From Vanilla planifolia (taxonomy: Eukaryota; Streptophyta; Magnoliopsida; Asparagales; Orchidaceae), in NCBI GenBank assembly GCA_023846275.1, contig CM043875.1, positions 9,295,958-9,359,957 of the forward strand: a stretch of DNA of 64,000 bases, in the 5' to 3' direction. Positions 37,941 through 50,999 of this stretch are shown here, one piece after another. Every line of letters begins with the position of its first letter. Within the stretch, counting starts at the first letter, position 1. The notes under the pieces were generated by a model. The model made no database searches, had not been told where the DNA came from, and worked only from the letters and a program-made list of their open reading frames with translations. The position numbers and the translations under genes were made by a program.

Positions 37941-39700
37941 TAGCCATTAAAAAATTGCTTATGATAATGTATGAGAGTATTATACTTTCTAAACACTACA
38001 TAAATCTCTTCATTTAATAAAAATTGATTAATAAAAGATTGTCAATCAATTGGTGACCTTATAGACAAAAATCTTAAAGTCAACTTAGGTGTTTACTACA
38101 ATAATATATTGTCATATTAAATTGTGATAACCTTGTTAGAGTTGGAAGCTTGCCATAGAAAATTAGTTCTATTGAGAGAAAGGAAGAAAAGCATACAAGG
38201 AAACATCAATGAACATGTGCATATTACACCATACAAACTCTTAATCAAGTGGTAGCATTGTTCTTACAATCCAGTAGATTGTATGCTTATATTTGTATAT
38301 ATAGTTCACATTTAAGTGAGCTTGGGTATTTTATATGGTTTTCTATAGTTTCCCTTTTGGTCATGCCTTTAGTCATACAGTGTGGAGATTGTTGGTCTTG
38401 CTCCTAGCCATATCTTAAGGAGTGGTTTTTAGATTATCGTTGATCCATGAAAAACCTCTTTTTATACATGAATCTCTTCACTTGATTATGATAAAGAATT
38501 ATTTTGGATAGTGATGCTTAACTCAATTGCTTAGAAATGTACATAAATTTAGATTGAACTGAATCACTTAAAAAATCTAGTATTCATTTACTTACTTTAT
38601 TACATCTATAATTACATATCTAACTATTTTGATCACAACATTGGGAAGATAAGTAATTTGGAACAAAGTGTTAAATGGGGTTTCTAAATGAAACTCTCTT
38701 CTTGTAATACTTTATTTTGAGATTTGAATGAGTTAAAGAAATTATATGAAGAATTGTAAATCTAACCCATGAAGAAAAGGACCCCTAATTAATGTAGACC
38801 TCTACCTGGCTTAAGAGGAAAGAATCTCATGTTGCACTTAAGAATAGATGCATGCTAAAAATTGAAATTAATTATTTTTCCATAACTTGCATGTTATAGT
38901 TCTTGAGTTGAATAAGACTATAAGGAATGTGCAATATCTTATTAATCTTGGATGTCATGGTTATTAGGTCGATGAAGAATATAAGGTGTATGCATTATGT
39001 TGCTTGAATTTACATGTTGTAACTCTAAATTAAGGTGAAAATTTTGAGATATACATAACCTTAGATCTTTTTTGCAAAAATCTTATACATTATATCTCAT
39101 ATTGAATTAAATTTTCAAGTTGAAAATAATATGATCCTACATGTTAAGATTGTTCTTATATAGTTTGATAACAAATTAGATTTAAGTGTGATGTTAAGAG
39201 TAATCTAGCCAAAAGTTAAGTTTATGATTTTGTGATGAACTTCTTAATCAATTCATGATTTATATTAGTGATCTCTTATGACTTGTCAAGGATAAAAAAT
39301 ATAAAATTATAATAACTTTTATTAATAGCATAAATTGTGATTAAGTCTCTTTAGCACTTGCTTGAATATTATTAATATTTTTTAGCACAGTTGGTTTGCT
39401 AATTTTGATGTTAACATGAATATTTGTGATGCCATTTTATTGGAATTTTTATCACATTTAAAAATTAAGAAAATTATGACTTTTGTAATAAAAGAAAAAA
39501 TATTATCATGCTTATATGATAAATATATTCTCTTGGAAGTATTGTTATATGCTTTTAATTGTCATGGCTTGGAAGAATTCAAGTTAACACAAATTTTGTG
39601 GTATAGAATTCAACTATGAATAATTGTAAACATTTGAAAATAATCTTAATATGATAATTTAGAAATGATTCAATTTAATTAGGCCAAGCCATTAATATAA
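37941..39700. other. Intergenic AT-rich DNA, nothing recognised
   Basis: I found no gene, RNA or transposon domain here. Only short open frames are present. Confidence 0.45.
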
Positions 39701-41180
39701 CTTAACAAGCTTTCTTCTAAAATCCAAACTAAGGAATGCAATTTTTGTAACTAAATGAAGTTGATTGCTTTGGGTTATGCCTTAAGGATAAGTAGAAGTG
39801 CTAGATATAGGCTTATGATGCATGAATAGGCCTTAAAAGAAACCTTAGATAGCTTTAAGGTGCGCGAGAGCTATCAGGTTCCTTATGAGGAGAGCTTAGG
39901 ACTCTCCATTGAGAATAAAATGAAGGTTAGGGCCATGTGATGGTCTTGGTTAGGTTTGGTTAGAGAAAGAGTATAACTTCAAAAGTTTATTATAAATACT
40001 TTTATTATTTAGCATTATCTAAGGTTTGCAAATTTTTTTCTTCTTGAAAAGACAAACCTTAATTAACAGTTGTGCTACCAAAAAGGGGTTGGAAGCCTTG
40101 GGTTAGTCCAAGGGATTAAAGGTAAGGCTCAACCATAGACTTTGAAATGCAAGGAAAGACTTACAAAACGACCTCAAATGGTTTCCAAGGTAAGTGAGAT
40201 CTCGAGTTTTCTTATGAGAAGCCTTAAGAGGCTTTGATTGGCATTAGAAGAAGGCTAAGAGAGACTTGGGTCTTGTTTAAGTGCAACAATAAGGGTTGGG
40301 TTTGGATGAATAAAAATAGAAAACTAGGAAAGAACTTAACCTTACTCATAGGTTTGTTTGGCTTAGATTATACTTATGAAAATATCAAATTGATTAATAA
40401 ATCTTAGGGGTTGAAAGCTTTTAAATACCTTAGGTTTAAAATTTGAACCTAGGTTAAGGTTAATAGTTCAAGAACCCTAATTAAGCTTGAAAGTAAGTTT
40501 AAACTTGAAATGACCTTGGATAAGGTTAAGGTTAGCTTTGAAATTATGCATGTGTAATTCCTAAGGAATATGATCTTACAAAAACAAAACCCTAAATAAA
40601 AATTAAGGTTAAATTTAGAATATTAAACACTTGTTAAGATCTTAAGTACATTTATAATGAGATTATGATTCTAAAATGAGTTTATGATTGGATGATACTC
40701 TTATTTAGACTTAAATAAAGGTTGATTGAGATAGAGAGCTTATTTTTTGCTTGTGGAGTGGTTTTAAGCTTGGCAAATGACTAATGATCTCTTGAATATT
40801 GGTTAAACCCTATTCTAATTATTTTAATGGATACAATAATGAGTAGCCATGAAAGAAGACAAAAATTAGACATAAACATAGGAAACATGAAAGGAGAAAA
40901 TATCCCAAATAAGTAGATTTCGATATTAAAAAAAACCCAAGGTTAGCTAAGATATCAATGTAAGGTTTTGAGGAGACCTAAATGACTTATGTAATGGATT
41001 AGGTTTTGAAAAAACTTATGATCCATTAAATGATAAATCAGGGTTAGATAATCCTAAATAAATATAATTAAAATTATGATGATGATAACTAAGATAGTTT
41101 ATTTGATGATGACTTAGACTAGGATTTATTGGACCCTAGTTATTGGACTCTTTAGTCAGAGCTAAGTAGGTCTATTGTAG
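39700..41180 (+). repeat. Unknown dispersed repeat, copy 1
   Basis: The region is rich in recurring words such as CTTTGAAATGC, CCTTAGATAGC, GAGAGCTTAGGACTCTC and GGTTAAGGTTAG. Similar modules occur again at about 48580-50690 in the same orientation. No coding domain is visible. It could be an LTR or part of a gypsy-type element; the family is unknown. Confidence 0.4.
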
Positions 41181-44100
41181 AAGGCATGTTCATCAAATCT
41201 TATATTTTATCTTGACTTTATCGAATCTATTCTCCTGAAAACATAAAACTAAGAAAATTACTAAAAGAAGTGTCAAAAGTGCCCTTTAACTAGGATTACA
41301 TCAATGCAAACATCAAGATTTTTTACTTTTTTGGTTTTGAAAGACAGCATCAATTATCTACTTGTAAGTGGATCCAACTTTTTGAGATCAAAAGGCAAAA
41401 TCACATAAAAATTCTTAAATTTTGTTTCTAAATATGCCTTTTTCACTTCTTCTTTGGGTAATTTGATTTAATGATATGGAAAAATAACATCAAAGGAGGA
41501 AAAGTAAGTAAAGCTAATATCTAAATCTATTAGATTATCTACTCTAAGAATAGAATAAAGGTCCTTCAAATTGGAGTAGGTATGATAAGAAATCTATGCA
41601 TAAGCACCACTTGCCACTACCCTTCCTCATGAGAATGAAACTAGTGAACCACTCCTGGTATGACACTAAGAGAATAGACTATCTCTAACAACTCAGAAAT
41701 CTCCTCCTAAATTACAGCTTGATTGTTAATATAAAAAACTTGCTTATTTTGTCACACAACTAATAGCTAAAGGATTATTTTAAGAAAATGTTCTAAGCTA
41801 AGAATCAATAATAGGCATTTGGAAGGGATCTAGGAAAAGATAATATGGTACTTTACCAAAATATTTAGGTTTGCTACATTTTCCTAATCAAAATTAGAAG
41901 ATAAGTTCCAACTTTAGAGGGTTCAAAACAACCAAGAGGGAGTGAAGTAAAAGGAAAAATATAGTTTATTAAGGCCCTATTTAGAAGTTTGATTATCAAG
42001 GGTCTAGAGTCAAGAGTGCTTCAAATCATGTTTATGTAACATCATCTCAATTACAAAAGATACCCTTTAATTTACATGACACCTACTAAAGAGTTAAACA
42101 CAACACATAGAAGAGGTGTTAGCACTTCCATCCTTAAACTATTCATCATAAATTTTCCCAAAATTGCATTATTGGAAGAGGGTGTAACAATAATTAAGAA
42201 GTCCAGAATATGAACGAAGAAGCCCAAGATGCTTCCCAACTATTAAGACAAGGTGATAATCCTTTTAGTTTTCTTTGTGCTACTTGAGAGCCTATAAGAG
42301 AACCGAATATGACAAGGAGAAGGTTTCAATTAATGCTTTTTTTGTTGAGTGTATCAAGGAAGAAGAGATTAAAGAGTTACCAAGGTTGTCTAGCATCTAG
42401 TGCACCATGACATTAGTTATTGTTGGCCTCCATAAGCCTTAAAGGTAAAATTTGACTTTAATGCTCACAAAGTTAACCACAATTAGTAGACTTTATATTA
42501 TTTTATATTACTCTAATATTCAAATTTTTATTCAATTTTTATGCATATAACATTATATTGTTTACCATTTTCAAGCATAGAATAGTCTATCTTCTAGCCC
42601 TTTCATCTAACAACATAATAGGACTTACCTTGTTCTATAGCAACCACATTTGATGATTCTTCTCACTTTGGTCAATCTTAAATGTCATGGTTTTCTTTTT
42701 CTTTCTTTCCTCTCACCATGCACATTAGTCAATTTCACAATCATTCATTTTCTTTGACATGTTTTGTTGCTTTATTAATATTTTCTATTCTTATAATTGT
42801 ATATTACAAGTTGTAATACTAATGTTATATAATAAGATACAATATTTTCTTCTAACATTTATCCATTAATATCATATTTATCAATAATATTTCTAATAAA
42901 TCATTTCACTTCATTCAAAATTTTATTTTTTTCATATCCACATCAACATTGCAACATAATAACAATACAAATCACAACATTGATCACATTCATTTATAAA
43001 CTATTTTGCATAAAAAACCAAACAAATCATAATATATCTTACAATAATTTGCATGTGATGTTTGTTCATAACACTAATAAATTACAAGATAATTTACCCT
43101 AATTCTTTGACCTTCTTTCATGGGAAAGAATATATCCAATTATACCAAGTTCTAAATTCTCTTACTACAACTAAATAAAGTTCAAAGCTTAATGCTAGTT
43201 TAACCTTGAATAACTAAGGACAAATATTTGTTGCTTTAATGCATCTATATTTTGAGGGGAAATAATTCACAAGCAATTCTTTTAAGTTAAGGTTTGTCTC
43301 CAAAAGTTTTATTATGGAGAAAAACCTACACAATTACTTAAGCTTTAAATTTAGGAAAATCATCTTAAGTTCACAAGGGCCAGTGTCTGAGAGTTGTGTT
43401 TTTACAAATCTTGTAATAACATTACCACCTTTAGGAATCCAAACAAAAGTTTTTTTATGATGCATGGATACCCTGCAAGGGTAATCTAACTAACATGAAA
43501 GCAATAATTGCATAAAGCATTTGAAAGAGCATTATAATATAATCTATGCAAGGATGGCTTATATGTGATTGCATGCACATGACCAATTTTGCTTTCATTT
43601 TCTTACATCAATAGGTAATAAAGCATCATAATACATTTGTGAGGAGGTAATTACAAATTTTGCCTTTAACAATTATAATCCCTTTTGAATGATCGAAAAT
43701 CTATTGAACTTTTCTTTCAACTCAATATAAATCATTTGAAGAATTTACACAATCATTTGAGCAAGAACATAAAGTGTACCTTCATTCAAAGTGTTTGGTT
43801 CAAGGATGCTTATTCAAGTTTTCTTAATTTTTCATTTCCCTTATTTGCTTCTTCTATAGCTTCACTTTTTACTAATTTTCTTCATGAGTTTGAGGTATCT
43901 CTTTATACCTTCTTTCTAGTTCGACCATATCCTCAAAATAAGTATGTTAGTTGCAAATTTTCAATGTCTTGAGATAGAACAAAATAAAATGTTCAATCCT
44001 TTTGCATTTAGTTAAGCAATATTTCAAGATCTCTCATCTAACACAATAGGGATATCTTAATTGGATACATTCTCTCCTATGAAGGAAGGTCAAAGAATTA
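41181..44100. other. Intergenic AT-rich DNA, probably transposon debris
   Basis: There is no recognisable host gene. The minus strand near 41400-41480 gives a short basic peptide-like stretch, but no domain can be assigned. The flanking repeats suggest this is the inside of decayed mobile elements. Confidence 0.35.
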
Positions 44101-44149
44101 GAACTACTAAGAGAAAAATGAATTCTATATTGAGATAATTCTATGTCAT

Positions 44150-44500
44150 TATATTAAAACATTAATAAATATAAAAGGAGGATTAAACAAAAACATGCAA
44201 AAGTGTATACATCATATAATACAATATGACTTATCATATCATATGAACATTTCTTATGATATCAGTTTGTTAAAAAAAATTGTTATGATTAATCATACAT
44301 GTGTGATATACTTGCTAATTTAATACAATTAATGTGAACATATAGTAGAGTTGGTGTAGACTAGTGATATTTAATCATGTAGTATAATATTGTGGATTAG
44401 GCAATACATTTAGTTGACCACTTAAAGAGCAGAATCTTGATGCTCATTAAGCAATACGATTTCACTCCTTGTATTACTATGATCATTGTGTCCAATTCTT
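44150..44500. repeat. Motif cluster resembling the copia LTR arrays
   Basis: Contains CATATAATACAATATGACTTATCATATCATATGAAC and GTAGTATAATATTGTGGATTAGGCAATAC, close in form to the paired motif in the intron-4 LTRs. It lies next to the minus-strand copia pol remnant, where its 3' LTR would be expected. Confidence 0.35.
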
Positions 44501-44573
44501 ATCTCTTAAGGGAAAATTATGGAAATAAAATTGGATAGTATGGTTTCTTATTTCATATTTTATGAATTGCCTA

Positions 44574-44598
44574 GAATATATATATATATATATATATT
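44574..44598. repeat. (AT)n microsatellite
   Basis: A run of about 25 bp of alternating T and A, just beyond the downstream end of the minus-strand copia remnant. Confidence 0.9.
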
Positions 44599-44639
44599 AT
44601 CTACAATATACTTAGACTCCGGTGTTGATAATGTTATAT

Positions 44640-46900
44640 AAATTTGTTTTCAACTATACCAAAAAATGAGTGAGTGTCAAAATAATTAACAAGTTCTTAA
44701 AGCGATTTTCTTATATATTCTACTTCTCATAAAATTAATATTTGTGAATGCAATTAGATCAAATCCTACCTCACTCATTGGATACCAAAGTCCTAATGTT
44801 TTAATAAGATACTTAAAGATGGTTTGATAGCTTGTAGGTGATATTTCTTATGTTTTACTTGAAATCTAGCATAAAGACCTACACTAAATATAATACCTAG
44901 TCTACTAACTGTTAGATATAATAGTGATCATATCATGCCTCTTATATAGCTTAATATCTAGAGGATTTATATTTTCATAATTTTTTAATGATATACTCAT
45001 AAACATGGGGTTTTATTAGATCTCATAATCTCAAATCTAAATTTCTTTAAAACCTCTATAAGGTATTTGATTAAGGATATAAATATTCTATTTTTAACTT
45101 TTTTAACTTGAAGTTTAAGTAAAAAAGTTAGTTCACTCATTTAAACTTATTTTAAATTCATTTTTCATCAAGTTGGTAAACTTTTACCAAAGTTTTTTTT
45201 TAAATTAAGATTTTATTGCATAAGATAAGTTTTACATATGAATAATTGACATGATCTTTTGAATCAACTATACCTAATTTGAATCTATTATAACAGATGC
45301 TACTTTAATTTCTACTTTCTAAGTCAAATCCTTTGAGCAAAACATCCAATTAGATTAGTGTTAAGGATAATGACATGAAAGCACTATAGCTATGTTTGAA
45401 GCACATAGCTTTTGTTTAATTAAGTTGAAGATTCATTTAAGAATGATGACTTTTCACAAAGTTTATCATTACTTGAGCAATGCACAATGTCATCAGCATA
45501 GACATTCTAAGTAGTCTTCCTTTATATTCTAAAGATAGTATCTATTCTTCTTCTATGAAAATATTAGAGATGAAAATATTACTTAGCTTATCATATCATG
45601 CTCTTGGCACTTGTTTTAGATCATACAATACTTTTTTTAATATGTATATATATTCTAACTTATCATGAAGTTCAAATCTAGTTAACTATTCTATATAGGT
45701 TTCTTCATTTATATATCCAATTAAAAAGGTACTCTTATAGTTCAAAACCCTTGAAACATACATGAACTAAATGGATTCTAATATTTCTAGCCTAGCCACT
45801 AATGCAAAGTTTTATCAACATCTATACCTTCAATTTACTTATAATATTTTGTTTTTAGTCTTGCTTTATTATCACAACTATACCTTTTTCATCTAACATG
45901 TTCTTGAAGTTTCACTTTGTCTTAATTATAGAATGATTTGGAAGCCTTGGATTAATTCTCATAATTCATCACTTTCAAATTAGCTTAACTCTTCAAAAAT
46001 TACTAAAAATCTATACTTGTCATGTAATGCTTATTTTATGGATTTAGGTTCATAGCTAAAGACAAAGGCTACATGACATATATTTGCTCTAATTCTAACT
46101 CCTTCAACCACATCTCATATTATACATTTTTTAGGGTGATCCTCATTGTATTTCCAATCTTTAAGAAGTTGCATATTTGTGACTTCTTTAGGTTTACCTT
46201 TCTTTTGATCATCTGGAGTTCAATATCAATATTCAATTCATCAAACTCCACAACATGATCTTACATATTCAACTCAACATTTTTAATGCATTGGGTTTTA
46301 TCAAATGTTGCATGGATCTATTCTTCTTTCAATGAATACTTTATATGTTTTATTAGTTATTGAATATCATAAAAAATTCATTTACCTAATTTAGCATCAA
46401 ATTTTTTTAGCTTACTCTTTCCTTTATTAAGAATATAAAACTTGCATCCAAAGACATGCAAATGAGCTGTTTTTGGTTTTCTAATTTACAAAAGTTCATA
46501 ATGAGTAACCTGAAGAATGTGATAAGCAAAGATATAATTTATGACATAACATGTATTAATTACATTTGTCCAAAAAATACTTAGATTTTCTATATTCATT
46601 CAACATTCACCTAGCCATGTTAACTAAAGTTTTATTTTTTTTCTTTCAATTATATCATTTTTTAAAGGGTTCTACATGATAAAAATGTACAAGTAATACA
46701 AAAATTATTATAATACTTTATGAATGGTACATTTTTAAAACTCACTAACATGATCTCCCCTAATGAAACTATAAAGACATCATGTTATTTTTGAAGTTTG
46801 GTGATTAATTACATAAATTATTCAAACACTTAGCTCTTCTTCCTAATGAACAACACCCAAGTGTACTTAGAGTATATTGGAATGTGGGATTATGATGTCT
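44640..46900 (-). mobile_element. Ty1/copia pol remnant, integrase to reverse transcriptase (fossil)
   Basis: Reading the minus strand from high to low coordinates: an integrase stretch near 46600-46790 (SLRSDHVSEF-like, followed by a block where an RTP-x-QNG motif is expected); a reverse transcriptase start near 45790-45840 (DVDKTFALVARLE) followed by a block ending GYINEETYIE near 45700; the VYADDIVHC catalytic motif at 45481-45510; and a downstream SYHLQAIK-like and LGLWYP stretch near 44780-44880. The order is that of copia, with integrase before reverse transcriptase. The element is broken with many breaks and is old. Confidence 0.7.
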
Positions 46901-47639
46901 ACACAAGAGGGTGGTGGATTGTAAAAATTACAAACTTAAACCAATTCAAATATTTAAGTTATGTAAAGTAACATAGGACATTCATTTTTTTAAAATCTTA
47001 ATAGCTCTTATAAATCATGTTTTACAAAAATATTATTAGAAAACTTGTTGTGAGGAAGTGCAAATAAAGTAAAAATCATAATGAGATTTTAAAGTTATTT
47101 TATTCAAACTTAGAACTACATCTAATGCTGGAAAATGGGTAGGCTTATACTAAACCACTTCTTTTCTCCACAGCTAGTAGGGGTCAACCACACCATTCTT
47201 GTACAACTATATAGGTTTTAACCTCACAAAATAACCATCCATTTTTACAATAGCTAGATAACGATTAGCTTAAACAATGGGATGAAGGACTCAATAACAA
47301 GTACTTAATTCTCTAGTTTTTCCTTAGCATATTTAGCTCAATAACCTAATCATATTATACAATTAATATATCATATAATAAAAAAAATTGCATACTTTAA
47401 ATTTATCTCATAATGCATAAATCATTCTCAAAGTTCTATCCTTTTTTGAACAAGATGTATTATACATTTGGATTAATTTACTAAACATTGTGTTCATATT
47501 TTCCAAAAATCTTTTAGATGCATACTTTGCTAAGAAACATATTATCTCATGAGTTGAACATATTATAAACAAGTGTTACCCTCTCTTTTAGCTATCCAAA
47601 CTATGCATTTTCTTTTGATATTATTAATTAAATACCTAT

Positions 47640-48580
47640 AAATTTAATTGATGAAGGATCATATAATATAATGATAAGAATCATATATTAAGATAATAAA
47701 GATAGTACTACACAATGGTAAAAGAATGAAAGGTATGATGAGAAAAGAAATTAAAGTGAGAGCCTAGTTGTTAACATTTGCATAGTAAAAGATTGTAAGG
47801 TATGATGAGAAAAAAATTAGAATGAGAGCCTAGATGTGAACATTACATAGTGCAATATTGGATAATTGTACGATACTATCAAGCAAGATAAGCAATTAGG
47901 ATGTAAGTGTGGATGGACTATTAAGTAGACCTAGGTTATACAAGTATGACTTAGTAATCATATGAGTACTATGATATAATAAACATTAATGATCATACTT
48001 ATCTGATAAATTAAGAAAGAATGTTTGGTATCATATGCCATGACAATAGCACATTATACAATTTGATCTAAGAAAGAGATAAGTGTGAACAAATACGAAG
48101 TTAGCTAGTGATCATGGCAAAATAATCACATTAACAAACAAGGGCCTTAATATAGAAATCAGAAGTCAGTCTAGGTGATGTTATGATTATATAGATATAA
48201 TAATAAAAGAAAAAACTTTTTTTAAGTCTGGTGACTTGAGTATCTAGTGAGCTAATGAATCATATAATACAATTAGCATAATCATATAAGTATGATGAAG
48301 CTAAAAGAAGTATCAGATATAAGAATCAATGGGTTGTGATGAGTGATTATTGTGCAATGTGTATCATACTATATAAATGGTCATATCCTTGAAGCATATA
48401 CGAATTCATTCCAATTTTGCTAAATATCTTATTAAGTGAATCAAATCCTATGATGAAATTCTTGATTTGCTAATATAGAATATCATGCTCGTTGAGACAA
48501 ATGTTGGTTGGATAAGATCACCTTAAATGTTAGTATGATCTATGGCATGATGATGAGAATTTTTGAAATACAAATGAAAC
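47640..48580. repeat. Motif cluster resembling the copia LTR arrays
   Basis: Recurrent pieces such as CATAGTGCAATATTGGATAATTGTACGATACTATC and ATGAGTACTATGATATAATAAAC follow the same paired-motif style as the intron-4 LTRs. The position, upstream of the minus-strand copia pol, fits a decayed 5' LTR. No full alignment was made. Confidence 0.35.
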
Positions 48581-50690
48581 CAAGGTTAGGAAATTGAGAA
48601 CAAATAGTTTGTGCAAATTAACCTTAATTAGATCTTGAACTTTAAGGTGAAACTTGGAAACTTTGCCAAAAACTTTAAAAGCTCTTTGTGGCCAAGCACT
48701 TCGTTGCCTTGATTCTACTTGTGTAGCTAGCGACTTGTCTTGGTTAGGCTATGAGAAGTTCAACTTAGACTTTGGATGACTTAGATGGCTTCTGAGATGA
48801 AAAATAGCCCTCACTTTCTTGTTGAGGGACCTAGAAGGGAATTGGTTAAGGCCGTGGAAGAGCACTAGGTTAGTTGATGTAAAAATTAGGTAGATTTTGT
48901 TGAATGGGTTAAAGTTTTAGACTAATTAAGATTGCAATCAAAATCATGATTTTTAGTGAATTCTAAATTAGTTTAATACTATAAGAGTTTTTTGAGTGAG
49001 CATTAAGAAAGGTTGGATATTGACTAAAAGAGCTTAAGCATAAGGTTATGTTAGATTAATCTTGCTAGCATTATTTTAAATTTCATATATAATTTATGGA
49101 TGATTCTTGATGTTGTAGCCATGTATATTTTAGGGTTAATAGAGGATATTTTTTGCTATACATGAAGCTCAATTCAATTGAAGTGCTTGTTTAACTCTAG
49201 TTAGGCTTATAAATGAATTGTGGCTCTTGGAGGAATCCCAGGGCTTAGTAAATATGGTAAGTAAATCTTGGACTTAAATAAGAGCTACTTCTAAATTGAA
49301 CCCAAAGGTTATATTGTATGGCTAAGAGGGGATTGATACTTTGGGATAAGCTTTGAGACTAAGTAGAAAGGCTTGGCCAAGGACTTTGAATGCTTGAAGA
49401 GACCTTGGATGGCTTTTAGGGCAAAAGGAGCTCTCTGATTTTTTGGGGAATGGCTTGAGAGAGTTGAGTTTAACCTTAAAAGAAGGTTGAGGTTGAGTAA
49501 TGGTCTCAAGAAGGACTAGAAAAGAATATGGGTCTGGTCAACAAAAATGTAAGAGGTAAGAATTTAGGATTAGCTCTTAATTCTAGTCAACTTTAGGTTA
49601 GGAATAAGACAAGCTTAGATTTTAATAAACCTTTGAGTTTGTATATTAAATGTTAAGTAGAAATTTATGATTTAATGTGAGCACATTTTGGTTTGGATTG
49701 TAAACCTAATTAAGGTCATAGGTAATCCCAAAAATGGAGGTTTAAGGTAAGCAACCTTGTGATGTAAATAATGAACAGGATGTTGATAATCATGGATCAT
49801 TATTTTAGAATGATAAGGTCATGGGTAGATTAAGAAATTATGTATCAAATATTATAATCATTTAAATAGATCCCAAATAAGACTTAAACTAGCCTTATCT
49901 AGGCTTGATTGATACTTAAATTTTGGTCTTTAACATAAGGAAAATCATAAAGATAGAATTTTAGGTTGGAATAAGAGCACAAGGGACTTGGTGAGTCTTA
50001 TGCATATTATAGATAAAGTATTGATTTATAAATAAGGTATTGTATTGTGCTATTAAGACTCTTGGTTAAACATTGGATAAACGTTGATGGAGTTAGAGAG
50101 CTTGGTTTTAGCCTAAAGAGATGTTAGACTTAACTAAGAGTCTAGTTGCCCTTTGATGATGGCTAAACCTTAGGCATGATTTGTTTGTTGGTACACTTGG
50201 TATCGTATCTAGTCTCTTAGACCATAGATTGACACCTTAGATGATAGTCTAAAGGATTGTGAGGCTTAAGGGAGACTTTTGAGATGAATATAATGGCTTA
50301 GGTTTGCCCACAAGGAATGAAAGTCTTTGTTGAAACTCATGTAAACCCAAATCTAAAAGATTAATCATGACATTAGAAATATTTCTAAGGGTAAAGCCAA
50401 AGATGTGGACTTGAGTAGGAGTTTAAGTAATAACTAAAATAAGCAAAAAGATCTTATTGAGGATCTTAGATGAAGGTTAGGCAAAGACTAGCTTTAAATG
50501 TAACCTCTAGATATGTTCAAGTGTTTTAAATAGCATGCAAGTAAACCTAAGGTATTTTAGATAGATGTTGGTGACTAGATAAGTTATGTTAATATTTCAA
50601 AATAATGATTATATGATAATAAACATGAATTTACTGATAATAAGATTAGAGATAATGTGAACCCCAAGTTTTGGTTCCTTTAATTAGCTA
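48581..50690 (+). repeat. Unknown dispersed repeat, copy 2
   Basis: Recurring modules of the form GACTTTGAATGCTT...GACCTTGGATGGCTTTTAGGG...AGCTCTCTGA appear near 48740, 49380 and 50230. They match modules in 39700-41180. Orientation is the same as copy 1. No coding domain is visible. The repeat may be the second LTR of an element that also contains the copia remnant, but this is inference only. Confidence 0.4.
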
Positions 50691-50725
50691 TTGGCATATA
50701 AGATTATGTGACTCCTACCAGATCT

Positions 50726-50920
50726 TATATGTTGTGGCTATATACCACTGGCTCATTTTAAACCCACGAGAGATTGTGGACTTTAATATTTATATGTTAT
50801 GACTACATGCCATTAGCCCACTCTAAACCCATGAAAAATCATGAACTTAATTGTTTATATGTTGTGGCTGCATGCCACTAGCCTACTATAGACCCATAGA
50901 AGACCATGGACTTGACTTTG
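50726..50920. repeat. Tandem repeat, three units of 65 bp
   Basis: TATATGTTGTGGCTATATACC begins at 50726 and, with slight variants, at 50791 and 50856, exactly 65 bp apart. Each unit continues with a CCACTAGCCCA-type stretch, AAACCCA and a CATGGACTT-type end. The units differ by roughly one base in six by eye. Confidence 0.9.
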
Positions 50921-50999
50921 TACTTGGTGATGAGATACCTATCGCACATTTATGTGGTTGGGTTGGGAGTGAGCACTAGATTACTAGTGTGACACTAAG

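Noticed and set aside
43685-43972. Plus-strand open frame of 95 codons
   Set aside because: Low-complexity hydrophobic and aromatic content typical of AT-rich DNA; no domain, and repeats flank it.
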